This document shows positions 45,382-53,424 of a stretch of 64,000 nt of DNA, piece by piece. Where the stretch lies: contig NZ_CP032698.1 of the NCBI RefSeq assembly GCF_003627815.1, positions 1,550,001 to 1,614,000 on the forward strand, written 5' to 3'. Made by a program: the position numbers and the translations under genes. Each line of letters starts with the position of its first letter. The first letter of the stretch is position 1. The notes under the pieces were generated by a model that was not told where the DNA came from, ran no database searches, and saw only the letters and a program-made list of their open reading frames with translations. The DNA comes from Streptomyces hundungensis (GTDB lineage Bacteria; Actinomycetota; Actinomycetes; Streptomycetales; Streptomycetaceae).

Positions 45382-46563
45382 GTGGAACCCTCGAAGCGCG
45401 ACTACGACATCGTGCTGTTCGGCGCGACGGGCTTCGTCGGGGCGCTGACCGCCCAATATCTCGCCACCCGCGCACCCGCCGACTGCCGGTGGGCGATCGC
45501 GGGCCGCAACCGGACCAAACTGGAGCGACTGCGCGAGCGGCTCACCGAACTCAACCCGGCCTGCGCCACGATCCCGCTGCTGACCGCCGACTCCACGGAC
45601 CCCGCGTCGCTGCGCTCGCTCGCCGAGTCGGCGCGCGTGGTGGCCACCACCGTCGGCCCCTATGTCTGGTACGGCGAGGGCCTGGTGGCGGCGTGCGCCG
45701 AGGCGGGCACCGACTACCTCGATCTGACCGGGGAGCCGGAGTTCGTCGACACCATGTACGTACGCCATGACGCGCGGGCCCGTGAGCGCGGGGCCCGGCT
45801 GGTGCACGCCTGCGGCTTCGACTCGGTGCCGCACGACCTCGGCGTCCAGTTCACCGTGGGCCACCTCCCGGCGGGAGTGCCGCTGCGCGTCGACGGGTTC
45901 GTGCGGACGAACGCGATGTTCTCCGGCGGCACGCTGGCCTCGGCGCTGACCGCGCTGGGCCGGGGCGCGCAGACCGCGCGGGCCGCCCGCGAGCGCCGGC
46001 TGCACGAGCCGCGCCTGGTGGGCCGACGGGCCCGCGCGCCGCTCGGCGCCCCGCACTTCAGCAAGGAGACCGGCACCTGGGCGCTGCCGATGCCCACCAT
46101 CGACCCCCAGGTCATCGCCCGCTCGGCGGCGGCCGACGAACGCTACGGGCCGGACTTCCGCTACCGGCACTTCGCCTCGGTCAAGCACCTTCCGGTGGCG
46201 ATCGGCTCGGTCGCGGCCCTGGGCACGGTCGCCGCCGTCACCCAACTCCCGCCCGCACGCGACTGGTTGATGGGCCGTTACGAAGCGGGCCAGGGCCCGG
46301 ACGAGGCGCGGCGCCGGCGCAGTTGGTTCACCGTCCGCTTCGTCGGCGAGGGCGGGGGGCGCCGGGTCTTCACCGAGGTGTCGGGCGGCGACCCGGGCTA
46401 CGAGGAGACGGCGAAGATCCTCGCCGAGGGCGCCCTCAGCCTCGCCTTCGACGAACTCCCCAAGCTCTCGGGCCAGTTGACCCCAGCGACCGCGATGGGG
46501 CCGGCCCTCACCGAGCGGCTGCGGGGCGCCGGGATGCGCTTCCGGGTGGTCGACACCCGCTGA
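45382..46563 (+). CDS. Saccharopine dehydrogenase-like protein, trans-acting enoyl reductase family
   Basis: A 393-residue NAD(P)-binding protein related to mycobacterial Rv2449c/Rv2953-type trans-acting enoyl reductases. The Rossmann motif DIVLFGATGFVGALTAQYLA begins at residue 8; WAIAGRNRTKL and DSVPHDLG follow. The GTG start has GGAGG 7 nt upstream. In mycobacteria the family acts on polyketide-derived lipids; here no such cluster is present, so a lipid or acyl-thioester substrate is only a guess. The gene diverges from the beta-oxidation operon. Confidence 0.88.
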   Translation: MEPSKRDYDIVLFGATGFVGALTAQYLATRAPADCRWAIAGRNRTKLERLRERLTELNPACATIPLLTADSTDPASLRSLAESARVVATTVGPYVWYGEGLVAACAEAGTDYLDLTGEPEFVDTMYVRHDARARERGARLVHACGFDSVPHDLGVQFTVGHLPAGVPLRVDGFVRTNAMFSGGTLASALTALGRGAQTARAARERRLHEPRLVGRRARAPLGAPHFSKETGTWALPMPTIDPQVIARSAAADERYGPDFRYRHFASVKHLPVAIGSVAALGTVAAVTQLPPARDWLMGRYEAGQGPDEARRRRSWFTVRFVGEGGGRRVFTEVSGGDPGYEETAKILAEGALSLAFDELPKLSGQLTPATAMGPALTERLRGAGMRFRVVDTR

Positions 46564-46585
46564 TCGTCCCCATCGCTCGCTCCAA

Positions 46586-47296
46586 CTAAGGCTGTACGGC
46601 GGCCTGTTGGACCTCCTTGAGCGCTCGCCGGCACAGCGCGTCGGCGTGCCGGGTGGACTCGGGGAGCCGGTAGCGCCGGGCGAGGGCGAGCGTGTGGGCG
46701 CAGGCACCTTCGAGGCCCACCCGGTGGCCGACCGAGACGAAGACGGGTTTGGTCGCGTCCTGGGTGCGCAGGGCGCGGCCGACCTCGGTGCCGTCGTCGG
46801 CGAGCAGCGCGGAGCTGTCGCCGCGCCGGGGTCCGGGCTGCTCGTAGGTGAAGGTGAACGGGTTCTTGGCGACGCCCATGACGGGGAGCCCGGTGAGCAC
46901 GCCGAGGTGGCTCGCCAGACCGAAGCGTCGCGGGTGCGCGAGGCCGTACCCGTCGCAAATGACCATCCCGGGACCGGAGTCCAGCCGCTCCAGGGCGGCG
47001 AGCACGGTGGGGATCTCGCGGAACGCGAGCAGCCCGGGAACGTAGGGGAAGGCCACCCGCCCCACGGCGGTGGCCTCCTCGACCACCTCCAGGGTGGCCG
47101 CGTCGAGCACGACGGCAGCCGCGACGACCAGGTCCCGCTCGTCGTCGTAGGCGACGTCCACGCCCGTGACGAGCCCGCCGCCGGGCGGCGGACCGGGCTC
47201 GTCGAGGACGACCCGGTCCCGCAACTCGTCCTGGACGGCGAGCGCGGCCGCGTCGTCCGCGGGCCAGCCGTCCGGAATCCCCGTGATGATCTCCAT
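46586..47296 (-). CDS. nfi: Endonuclease V (deoxyinosine 3' endonuclease)
   Basis: DNA repair nuclease of 236 residues that nicks near deoxyinosine. The metal-binding carboxylates are in VTGVDVAYDDE and VICDGYGLAHPRRFGLASH, and the lysine in MGVAKNPF. The YVPGLLAFREIPTVLAAL segment is the wedge region. ATG 47296 is used because upstream sequence is not family-like. It converges with the enoyl-reductase-like gene, 22 bp away. Confidence 0.93.
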   Translation of the reverse strand: MEIITGIPDGWPADDAAALAVQDELRDRVVLDEPGPPPGGGLVTGVDVAYDDERDLVVAAAVVLDAATLEVVEEATAVGRVAFPYVPGLLAFREIPTVLAALERLDSGPGMVICDGYGLAHPRRFGLASHLGVLTGLPVMGVAKNPFTFTYEQPGPRRGDSSALLADDGTEVGRALRTQDATKPVFVSVGHRVGLEGACAHTLALARRYRLPESTRHADALCRRALKEVQQAAVQP

Positions 47297-47437
47297 GGCG
47301 CCCAGCGTAGGCCGTGCCGTGAGTGGCTCACGCCGTGCCCGGCCCGGCCCCGACGGGCATGGCCGCGACGGGCATGGCCGCGACGTTCCGTGCGGCCCCC
47401 CGAGGCGTTCTTGAGCGACCCGAGTAGCCTGACGATC

Positions 47438-47737
47438 ATGTTCATACTCGAGCTGACCTACGTCGCCCCCCTCGACCGCGTCGACGCGCTGCTCGGCGAG
47501 CACGTCGCCTGGCTCGACACCCATTACGCGGCCGGCGTCTTCATCGCCTCCGGGCGCAAGGAGCCGCGCGACGGCGGTGTCATTCTGGCCGTCGGGGACG
47601 ATCGCGCGGCCATGGAAGAGCTCGTCGCGACCGACCCCTTCGCCCTCGGCGGATGCGCCACGTACCGGGTCACCGAGTTCCTGGCGACCAAGGTCGCCCC
47701 TCAACTCCTGCCGTATCAGCAGCAGTTGCCGAACTAG
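47438..47737 (+). CDS. YciI-family protein
   Basis: A 99-residue ferredoxin-like-fold protein of the YciI family. It contains LLGEHVAWLDTHYAAGVF with the family His and SGRKEPRDGGVILA, then DPFALGGCATYRVTEF. Members are putative dehalogenases or muconolactone isomerase relatives, with no firm activity in actinobacteria. A TAGCCT 9 bp before the ATG suggests a leaderless mRNA. Confidence 0.88.
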   Translation: MFILELTYVAPLDRVDALLGEHVAWLDTHYAAGVFIASGRKEPRDGGVILAVGDDRAAMEELVATDPFALGGCATYRVTEFLATKVAPQLLPYQQQLPN

Positions 47738-47821
47738 CCACTCGGACCGACGCGCGCTCGGACCTGCACGCGCTCGGGCTGACGCGCGCTCGGACCTGCA
47801 CGCGCTCGGACGATCGCGGCC

Positions 47822-48919
47822 TCAGCGGGCGAGCCGGGCCACCCGCCCCCGCTCCCCCGCGGCCCAACAGCCGCCGTCCGCCGTGCAGTCGACGGTGTCG
47901 TAGGAGCCCGTGTCCACGGTGCGCCAGGTGCGGCCGCCGTCGCGGGTGAGGTCCGTGCCGGTCGGCCCGACCGCGAGTGCGGCCGAGCGCGCGTGCGGCA
48001 GCCAGGCGACACCCGAGCGATAGGCGGCCACCGGTGTCGCCGAGGGGCGCCAGGTGCGGCCACCGTCGCCGGTGACGGCCGCGGCCCGGGGAGAGGGCTG
48101 GTCCGCGCGGTAGTCGCCGCCGACCGCGATGCCGTGCGTCCGGTCGCGGAAGGCGAGGCCGAACACCCCGCGGGCCGGATCGCCGGCGGGGATCGTCGAC
48201 TCGGCGGCCGTCCAGGTCAGCCCCCGGTCCGACGAGTGCAAAACGCGGCCGGTGGCGCCGCCGCCGGTGGCGAGCCAGACGTCCCGGGGCCCGGAGCTGA
48301 CCAGGCACTGGCCGCTCGCGGCGAAGCCCGCCTCACCGGTCTGGGCGGCCGGCATCCCTTCGCTCGGCAGGACCCGCCAGGAGCGGCCGCCGTCCGCGGT
48401 GGACAGGATGCGGTACTTGCCGTCCACGGGGTCGCTCATCGCCAGGCCGTGGCGCGGGTCGAAGAAGGTCAGGCAGTCGTAGAACGCCTTCGGATCGGTG
48501 TTGCGGAACGACTCGCTCCAGCTCGCTCCGCCGTCCTCGGTGCGATAGACCCGGGACGCCTCGCCCTCGCCGATCGCGAGCACCACCGCGCGCCGCCCGT
48601 CGAAGGCCTCGACGTCCCGGAACTCCAGGGCGCCCGCGCCGGGCGGCGACACGTTCCGCCAGGTGCGGCCGCCGTCGGAGGTCCGCAGGACCGTTCCCTT
48701 GGTGCCCGCCACCCACGCGGTCGACCGGCTGACCGCCGCCAGCCCCCGGAAGCGGGCGTCGGTCCCGGTGCCCTTCACCTCCCACGCCACGCTCCCGCCC
48801 CCGTGCCCGTACTCGTGCCCGTACTCGTGTGCCTGGGCCGGCACGGCGAGCGCGGTCACCAAGGCCATCCCGCCCAGCCCCACCGACAGCATGCGTCTCG
48901 TCTTCCCCATGGACCTCAT
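47822..48919 (-). CDS. Secreted BNR-repeat/YCF48-like beta-propeller protein
   Basis: A 365-residue exported protein. The signal peptide (GKTRRMLSVGLGGMALVTAL then AVPAQA) is followed by a His/Gly-rich stretch HEYGHEYGHGGG and six Asp-box repeats such as TSDGGRTWR, TEDGGASWS, SSDRGLTWT and TRDGGRTWR, which form a propeller. Such proteins are often called oxidoreductase or sialidase-like, but catalytic sialidase residues are not visible. A promoter ends 8 bp before ATG 48919, so the transcript looks leaderless; ATG 48910 is the alternative. Confidence 0.85.
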   Translation of the reverse strand: MRSMGKTRRMLSVGLGGMALVTALAVPAQAHEYGHEYGHGGGSVAWEVKGTGTDARFRGLAAVSRSTAWVAGTKGTVLRTSDGGRTWRNVSPPGAGALEFRDVEAFDGRRAVVLAIGEGEASRVYRTEDGGASWSESFRNTDPKAFYDCLTFFDPRHGLAMSDPVDGKYRILSTADGGRSWRVLPSEGMPAAQTGEAGFAASGQCLVSSGPRDVWLATGGGATGRVLHSSDRGLTWTAAESTIPAGDPARGVFGLAFRDRTHGIAVGGDYRADQPSPRAAAVTGDGGRTWRPSATPVAAYRSGVAWLPHARSAALAVGPTGTDLTRDGGRTWRTVDTGSYDTVDCTADGGCWAAGERGRVARLAR

Positions 48920-48927
48920 GGCGTCGG

Positions 48928-48957
48928 AAGCTAGCCCAGCCCACCCCACCCGTCCAG
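48928..48957 (-). promoter_or_regulatory. Promoter of the BNR-repeat protein gene
   Basis: On the minus strand CTGGAC (48952-48957), 18 bp, TAGCTT (48928-48933). The -10 is 8 bp before the ATG, so transcription would start at or next to the start codon. Confidence 0.55.
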
Positions 48958-49282
48958 GGTGCGTACGCCACCGGCCCCGGGACGGCGAGCCGTTGGACGT
49001 ACGCACCGTGCGTCCGAGCACTCCGCTGCGCCTGGCGACCCTCTTGAAGAGGAGGCGACGTTGTCGAAGAGGCGGAAAGAAGTGAGCGCGAAGTTACGGG
49101 GGTGATGTGGTGTGGTCCGCGCGGGAGGGGGAAGCCGCCCTGATACGAGCAATCCGGACCCGTGCGCCACGTCCCGGCGTTCGCCGTGACGCAGGTCACG
49201 TGAACCCCCGGTGCACGGAACGCCGAATTTCGACGTCTTTCCGGGCGGCAGGAGAGAACCCCGAGGTTGAGGGAGCAGGGCT
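48958..49282. other. Upstream region of ssgD
   Basis: This 325-bp gap has no convincing gene. A 6-bp dyad CGTGAC-GCAG-GTCACG lies at 49185-49200, about 85 bp before the ssgD start, and a GGGAG precedes the TTG. I could not identify a standard -10/-35 pair; developmental promoters in streptomycetes often lack them. Confidence 0.45.
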
Positions 49283-49699
49283 TTGTCCACCGTCATCGAG
49301 CAGCCCGTCCAGGTGCGCCTGATCGCGTCCGCGCCCCGTATGGAAACCGTGCCCGCGACGCTGCGCTACGACCCCGATGACCCCTTCGCCGTCCACATGG
49401 CCTTCCCCGCCCCGGCCACCCTCGAAGGCGCCGAGGTCTCCTGGGAGTTCGCCCGCGAGCTGCTCGAAGCGGGCATCGAGGAGCCGGCCGGAGTGGGCGA
49501 CGTCCGGGTGCGGCCGTACGGCTACGACCGCACGGTGCTCGAATTCCACGCCCGTGAAGGCGTCGCCATGGTCCACATCCGCACCTCCGAAGTGCGTCGC
49601 TTCCTCGAACGCACCCGGCTCGTGGTGCCGCCCGGCCGGGAGTACCAGCACCTCGACCTGGACGGCGACCTCACCGCGCTGCTGCGCGACGCCTGCTGA
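49283..49699 (+). CDS. ssgD: SsgA-like sporulation/cell division protein SsgD
   Basis: A 138-residue SALP-family protein, found only in morphologically complex actinomycetes, where members direct septum and peptidoglycan events. The family core is LRYDPDDPFAVHMAFP, VRVRPYGYDRTVLEF and ERTRLVVPPGREYQHLDLD. The N-terminus STVIEQPVQVRLIASAPRM and the position match S. coelicolor SsgD better than SsgA or SsgB. The start is TTG 49283 with GGGAGCAGGG upstream. Confidence 0.88.
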   Translation: MSTVIEQPVQVRLIASAPRMETVPATLRYDPDDPFAVHMAFPAPATLEGAEVSWEFARELLEAGIEEPAGVGDVRVRPYGYDRTVLEFHAREGVAMVHIRTSEVRRFLERTRLVVPPGREYQHLDLDGDLTALLRDAC

Positions 49700-49839
49700 T
49701 ACACCCCCGCAGAACGCACACCTGCCGCACCGCCTCCGCTCCTGCCCGGTCGCGGCGGTGCCCGACGCCTGTGCCCCTCGCCCTCTTGCCCCCGACCCGC
49801 GCCTGATCACCGGGCGTGCGGGCCCCGCTTTTAAATGGT
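49700..49839. other. Gap between ssgD and the ABC-F promoter
   Basis: 140 bp without a gene, GC-rich and pyrimidine-biased on the plus strand. A short AT-rich tract (TTTTAAATGG, 49829-49838) lies just before the -35 of the ABC-F gene and may act as an upstream promoter element. No clear ssgD terminator is seen. Confidence 0.4.
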
Positions 49840-49868
49840 TTGCGGGACGCGGGGCGTCGGCGTAGGTT
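49840..49868 (+). promoter_or_regulatory. Promoter of the leader-controlled ABC-F gene
   Basis: TTGCGG (49840-49845), exactly 17 bp, TAGGTT (49863-49868) is a strong Streptomyces housekeeping-type promoter. Transcription from about 49875 would give a leader of roughly 208 nt before the ABC-F ATG. Confidence 0.7.
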
Positions 49869-49905
49869 CGTGTCTGGCCCTGTTGTCGTCGAATGGAGTA
49901 GGACG

Positions 49906-49917
49906 TTGCTCGTCTGA
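49906..49917 (+). CDS. Three-codon upstream ORF (TTG-CTC-GTC-stop)
   Basis: TTG CTC GTC TGA encodes Met-Leu-Val and is preceded by GGAG at 49895-49898 with a 7-nt spacer, an ideal ribosome-binding site. A still shorter ATG-GAG-TAG overlaps that site. Minimal uORFs of this type sense ribosome-targeting antibiotics in ABC-F leaders. Five bases after its stop begins the left arm of the leader stem, within the footprint of a ribosome paused on the uORF. Confidence 0.55.
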   Translation: MLV

Positions 49918-49922
49918 GGCCC

Positions 49923-50039
49923 CTGAGACACCGTTTCGCGCACTCCCTTCCGTGTCGCGCGCGCCGGTGTGACTGCTGCCTCCGAGCCATGTCCCCCACC
50001 ACGACCAGGGCCTTTTTCCTGCCCTGAGCGGTGTCTCAG
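49923..50039 (+). promoter_or_regulatory. Leader RNA stem, putative ribosome-mediated attenuator
   Basis: CTGAGACACCG (49923-49933) and CGGTGTCTCAG (50029-50039) are perfectly complementary over 11 bp across 95 nt. Inside, CAGGGC (50006-50011) pairs with GCCCTG (50021-50026) around a CTTTTTCCT loop containing five U. The outer right arm ends 43 nt before the ABC-F ATG. A ribosome stalled on the upstream ORF would cover the left arm and change the fold, which is how such leaders switch on ABC-F genes. Confidence 0.65.
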
Positions 50040-50082
50040 AACCCCCGTTGCCCCCTTCCTTCCCCGCAACCGGGAGACCCGT

Positions 50083-51723
50083 ATGTCATCTTTCCCTCCT
50101 CAGATCAGCTCCGCCGCGCTGTCCTTCGCGTGGCCGGACGGCACCCCCGTCTTCGAGGACTTCCAGCTCTCCGTCGGCCCCGGCCGCACCGGGCTCGTCG
50201 GCCTCAACGGGTCCGGCAAATCAACCCTGTTGAAGCTGATCGCCGGTGTCCTCACGCCGACCGACGGCAGCGTCACCATCGCGGGCGAGGTCGGTCATCT
50301 GCCGCAGAACCTGGTCCTCGACACCGCTTTGCGGGTGGACCAGGCGCTCGGCATCGACGCGGTCCGCGCCGCCCTGCACGCCATTGAGGACGGCGACGCC
50401 GACGAGCGCCACTTCGAGACGGTGGGCGACGACTGGGACGTCGAGGAGCGGGCCCGCGCCACCCTCGACCAGCTCGGCCTCGGGTCCATCGGTCTCGACC
50501 GCACGATCGGCGAGGTCTCAGGCGGCGAGTCGGTGCTGCTGCGGCTGGCCGCGCTGCTCCTGCGCCGCCCGGACGTGCTGCTGCTGGACGAGCCCACCAA
50601 CAACCTGGACCTGCCGGCCCGACGGCGGCTGTACGACGCGGTCGACGCCTGGAGCGGAGTGCTCGTGGTGGTCAGCCACGACCGGGAGCTGCTGGACCGG
50701 GTGGACCGGATCGCCGACCTCCGCGAGGGCCAACTCACGTGGTACGGCGGGAACTTCACGTCGTACGAGGAAGCCCTGCGGGCCGAGCAGGAGGCGGCCG
50801 AGCGGATGGTGCGGGTCGCCGAGGCCGATGTGCAGCGCCAGAAGCGTGAACTGTCCGACGCCCAGGTCAAGTTGGCCCGGCGACGGCGTTATGGGCAGAA
50901 GAGTTACGACAACAAGGTGGTGCCGAGGATCGTCGCCAACAACCGGCGTCGCGAGGCGCAGGTGTCGGCGGGCAAGCACCGCATCCTCCAGACCGAGCGC
51001 CTCGGCCAGGCGCGCGAGCGGCTCGACCAGGCCGTGGAGGCGGTGCGCGACGACGAGGAGATCCGCATCGAACTCCCCTCCACCAAGGTGCACCCCGGCC
51101 GCTCCGTCCTGACCCTGCGCGAGCTCCAACTCCCTTACGGCGCGCGGATGGAGGGGGAACTCGAGGTGCGCGGACCGGAGCGGATCGCCCTGGTGGGCCG
51201 CAACGGCTCGGGCAAGACGACGCTGCTGCGCACGCTCGCGGGGCAGTTGCAACCGGTGGCGGGCGAGGCGGTGACCCATGTGCCGCTGCGGTTTCTGCCC
51301 CAGCGCCTCGACGTGCTCGACGACACGCTGAGCGTGGTGGAGAACGTGGCCCGCTACGCACCGGGGGCGACGGACAACGCGATCAGGGCGCGGCTTGCGC
51401 GCTTCCTGTTCAAGGGGGCCAGGGCCGCCCAGCCGGCCGGGACCCTCTCGGGCGGGGAGCGTTTTCGTGCCGCGCTCGCCGCGCTGCTGCTCGCGGAGCC
51501 CGCGCCCCAACTGCTGATGCTGGACGAGCCCACCAACAATCTGGACATGGCCAGCGTGCGCGCTCTGCAAGCCGCGCTCGACGCCTATGAGGGCGCGCTG
51601 ATCGTGGCGAGCCATGACGTGCCGTTCCTGGAGTCGATCGGCGTCACCCGCTGGCTGCTGCTCGACGGCGCACTCGCCGACACCACGGCCGAGGAGGTCA
51701 CCGGCGGGCTCGGGGCCCGCTGA
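50083..51723 (+). CDS. ABC-F ATPase, probable antibiotic-resistance ribosome protection factor
   Basis: Soluble twin-ATPase of 546 residues. Walker A motifs are GLNGSGKST and GRNGSGKTT; signatures are VSGGESVLLRLA and LSGGERFRAALA; Walker B segments are VLLLDEPTNNLDL and LLMLDEPTNNLDM. The linker between domains (KRELSDAQVKLARRRRYGQK region, about 265-300) is long and basic, as in proteins that reach the ribosomal peptidyl-transferase centre. No membrane domain exists. The GGGAG site lies 7 nt before ATG 50083. The leader with uORF and stem supports drug-inducible expression; the drug class is unknown. Confidence 0.92.
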   Translation: MSSFPPQISSAALSFAWPDGTPVFEDFQLSVGPGRTGLVGLNGSGKSTLLKLIAGVLTPTDGSVTIAGEVGHLPQNLVLDTALRVDQALGIDAVRAALHAIEDGDADERHFETVGDDWDVEERARATLDQLGLGSIGLDRTIGEVSGGESVLLRLAALLLRRPDVLLLDEPTNNLDLPARRRLYDAVDAWSGVLVVVSHDRELLDRVDRIADLREGQLTWYGGNFTSYEEALRAEQEAAERMVRVAEADVQRQKRELSDAQVKLARRRRYGQKSYDNKVVPRIVANNRRREAQVSAGKHRILQTERLGQARERLDQAVEAVRDDEEIRIELPSTKVHPGRSVLTLRELQLPYGARMEGELEVRGPERIALVGRNGSGKTTLLRTLAGQLQPVAGEAVTHVPLRFLPQRLDVLDDTLSVVENVARYAPGATDNAIRARLARFLFKGARAAQPAGTLSGGERFRAALAALLLAEPAPQLLMLDEPTNNLDMASVRALQAALDAYEGALIVASHDVPFLESIGVTRWLLLDGALADTTAEEVTGGLGAR

Positions 51724-51737
51724 GAGCGCTGCACAGG

Positions 51738-51771
51738 GGGCGGGGCCGGTCGGATTCGGCCGGCCCCGCCC
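51738..51771 (+). terminator. Terminator after the ABC-F gene
   Basis: A 12-bp perfect stem GGGCGGGGCCGG (51738-51749) / CCGGCCCCGCCC (51760-51771) with a 10-nt loop, 15 bp past the stop codon. Confidence 0.8.
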
Positions 51772-51868
51772 GCTTGCTCGGCCCGGTTCGGGAGGTGACT
51801 TGCCTCTCCTTCGACCGCAACGACCTGCACATATAGCAGAACGTAACCGGACGAAGGGGAAGGAGGGC

Positions 51869-51927
51869 TTGGCCTGGGGCTTACGGCCGCCTTAACCTAC
51901 GGTCTCGTAACCTACGTATGCGTAGGT
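51869..51927 (+). promoter_or_regulatory. Promoter and operator of the acyl-ACP desaturase gene
   Basis: TTGGCC (51869-51874), 18 bp, TAACCT (51893-51898). TAACCTACG occurs twice (51893-51901 and 51908-51916), and ACCTACG-TATG-CGTAGGT (51910-51927) is a perfect 7-bp dyad just after the predicted start of transcription. This suits a TetR-type repressor of membrane unsaturation. Confidence 0.6.
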
Positions 51928-51969
51928 ACGTTTGACGTCCCCCCTTTCCCGTCCCCCTGGAGCACACCC

Positions 51970-52938
51970 GTGACGATCACTTCTCCCCACCTCGGCAGTT
52001 CGGACGCGTGGACCGACGCCCGGCTGCTGTTCGCGCTGGAAGAGGTAGTCGAAAAGGAGCTCAACCGGCACCTCAAGGTCGCCAAGGACTGGATGCCGCA
52101 CGACTACGTGCCGTGGTCGGACGCCCGCAACTTCCCCGGTCTCTTCGAGGACGGCGAGGCCTGGGAGCCCCAGCAGTCCAAGGTGACCGACATCGGCAAG
52201 ATCGCCCTGGTGGTCAATCTGCTCACCGAGGACAACCTGCCGAGCTACCACCACGAGATCGCCTCGCTGTTCGGGCGCGACGGCGCCTGGGGCACCTGGG
52301 TGCACCGCTGGACCGCCGAGGAGGGCCGCCACGGCATCGTGATGCGGGACTATCTGCTCGCCTCGCGGGCCGTGGACCCGGACAAGCTGGAGCAGTTCCG
52401 CATGGCGCACATGAGCGAGGGCTTCGAGTCGGACAACCGGCACTCGATGCTGCACTCGGTGGCCTATGTGGCCTTCCAGGAGCTCGCCACCCGGGTTTCG
52501 CACCGCAACACCGGCCACCAGTCGGGCGACCCGGTGTGCGACCGGATGCTGGCGCGGATCGCGACCGACGAGAACCTACACATGGTCTTCTACCGCAACC
52601 TCCTGGGCGCGGCCTTCGAGCTCGCCCCGGACCTGACGATGCAGTCGGTGCGCGATGTCGTCGTGAACTTCCGGATGCCCGGTCACGGCATGCCGGGCTT
52701 CGAGCGGGCGGCCGCGCAGATGGCGATCGGCGAGATCTACAACATGCGCATCCACCACGACGACGTGCTCCAGCCGGTGCTGCGCAACCTCAGGGTCCTG
52801 GAGATCGACGGGCTCGGCCCCGAGGGTCTCAAGGCCCAGGAGGAGCTCGGCCTGTACATGGGCGGGCTCGACGCCGAGGCGTCCAAGTTCGACGAGAAGC
52901 TCGCCGCGCGCAAGGCCCGGATGGCCGCTCGCCGCTGA
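51970..52938 (+). CDS. Acyl-ACP desaturase (ferritin-like di-iron)
   Basis: A 322-residue soluble desaturase of the plant stearoyl-ACP type, which inserts a cis double bond into acyl-ACP. The di-iron ligands are in TAEEGRHGIVMRDYL and IATDENLHMVFYRN, with the first Glu in FALEEVVEKELNRH. No transmembrane segments are seen. It needs ferredoxin and a reductase encoded elsewhere. GTG 51970 is chosen; the upstream CCTGGAGCACACCC gives a GGAG site 8 nt before it. Confidence 0.92.
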   Translation: MTITSPHLGSSDAWTDARLLFALEEVVEKELNRHLKVAKDWMPHDYVPWSDARNFPGLFEDGEAWEPQQSKVTDIGKIALVVNLLTEDNLPSYHHEIASLFGRDGAWGTWVHRWTAEEGRHGIVMRDYLLASRAVDPDKLEQFRMAHMSEGFESDNRHSMLHSVAYVAFQELATRVSHRNTGHQSGDPVCDRMLARIATDENLHMVFYRNLLGAAFELAPDLTMQSVRDVVVNFRMPGHGMPGFERAAAQMAIGEIYNMRIHHDDVLQPVLRNLRVLEIDGLGPEGLKAQEELGLYMGGLDAEASKFDEKLAARKARMAARR

Positions 52939-52998
52939 CGCTCCGGCGTCGGCGGCGCGTCCGGGCACGCCGGACGATCCGGGGTGCCCGGCGCCCGG

Positions 52999-53061
52999 CC
53001 CGGCTCGGGCCCCGCGCCCCGCCCGGCTCGGGCCCCGTGCCCCGCCCGGCTCGGGCGGGGC
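52999..53061. terminator. 23-bp tandem repeats ending in a bidirectional terminator
   Basis: CCCGGCTCGGGC recurs at 52999, 53022 and 53045 with an exact 23-bp period. The last copy forms a 10-bp stem GCCCCGCCCG (53039-53048) / CGGGCGGGGC (53052-53061) with loop GCT, between convergent desaturase and WhiB genes. Confidence 0.75.
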
Positions 53062-53069
53062 GCCGTTCT

Positions 53070-53321
53070 TCAGCCCTGGCGCGTGCGTTGCAGCGCGAAC
53101 CGTTCCTTCTCGGAGAGGCCGCCCCACACGCCGAATCGCTCGTCGTGGGCCAGCGCGTACTCAAGACATGCCGTGCGTTGTTCGCAGGCTCCGCAGAGCT
53201 GCTTGGCCTCACGCGTCGAGCTGCCCGGGGCGGGGAAGAAGAACTCGGGGCCCGCCTGGCGGCACAACGCGGTCTCCTGCCAAGCGAGTTCCTGGCCGGC
53301 GGTCATGGTGTCGTTCAGCAT
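53070..53321 (-). CDS. wblJ: WhiB-family Fe-S regulatory protein, WblJ-like
   Basis: A small (83-residue from this start) actinobacterial regulator that binds a [4Fe-4S] cluster. The four Cys are in TALCRQAG, LCGACEQRTAC (CxxC plus the fourth), and the turn GVWGGLSEKER precedes a basic C-terminus. Start sites are uncertain: ATG 53321 is used, with GTG 53330 and ATG 53306 also in frame and none with a clear ribosome-binding site. The name rests on order relative to S. coelicolor SCO6715. The target genes are unknown. Confidence 0.85.
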   Translation of the reverse strand: MLNDTMTAGQELAWQETALCRQAGPEFFFPAPGSSTREAKQLCGACEQRTACLEYALAHDERFGVWGGLSEKERFALQRTRQG

Positions 53322-53424
53322 GCGGCACACGCTGCCGGGCGCTGATCAACGTCCGGTCAACGAATGGTGAACGCGCCCGTCGACCCCCTGCTCACCGGCC
53401 GCCTCCGACGCTTCCAGTGGCCCG

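Noticed and set aside
51721..51735. GAGAGCGCT after the ABC-F stop as a LacI operator
   Set aside because: Only one half of the dyad is present and it lies between a stop codon and a terminator.
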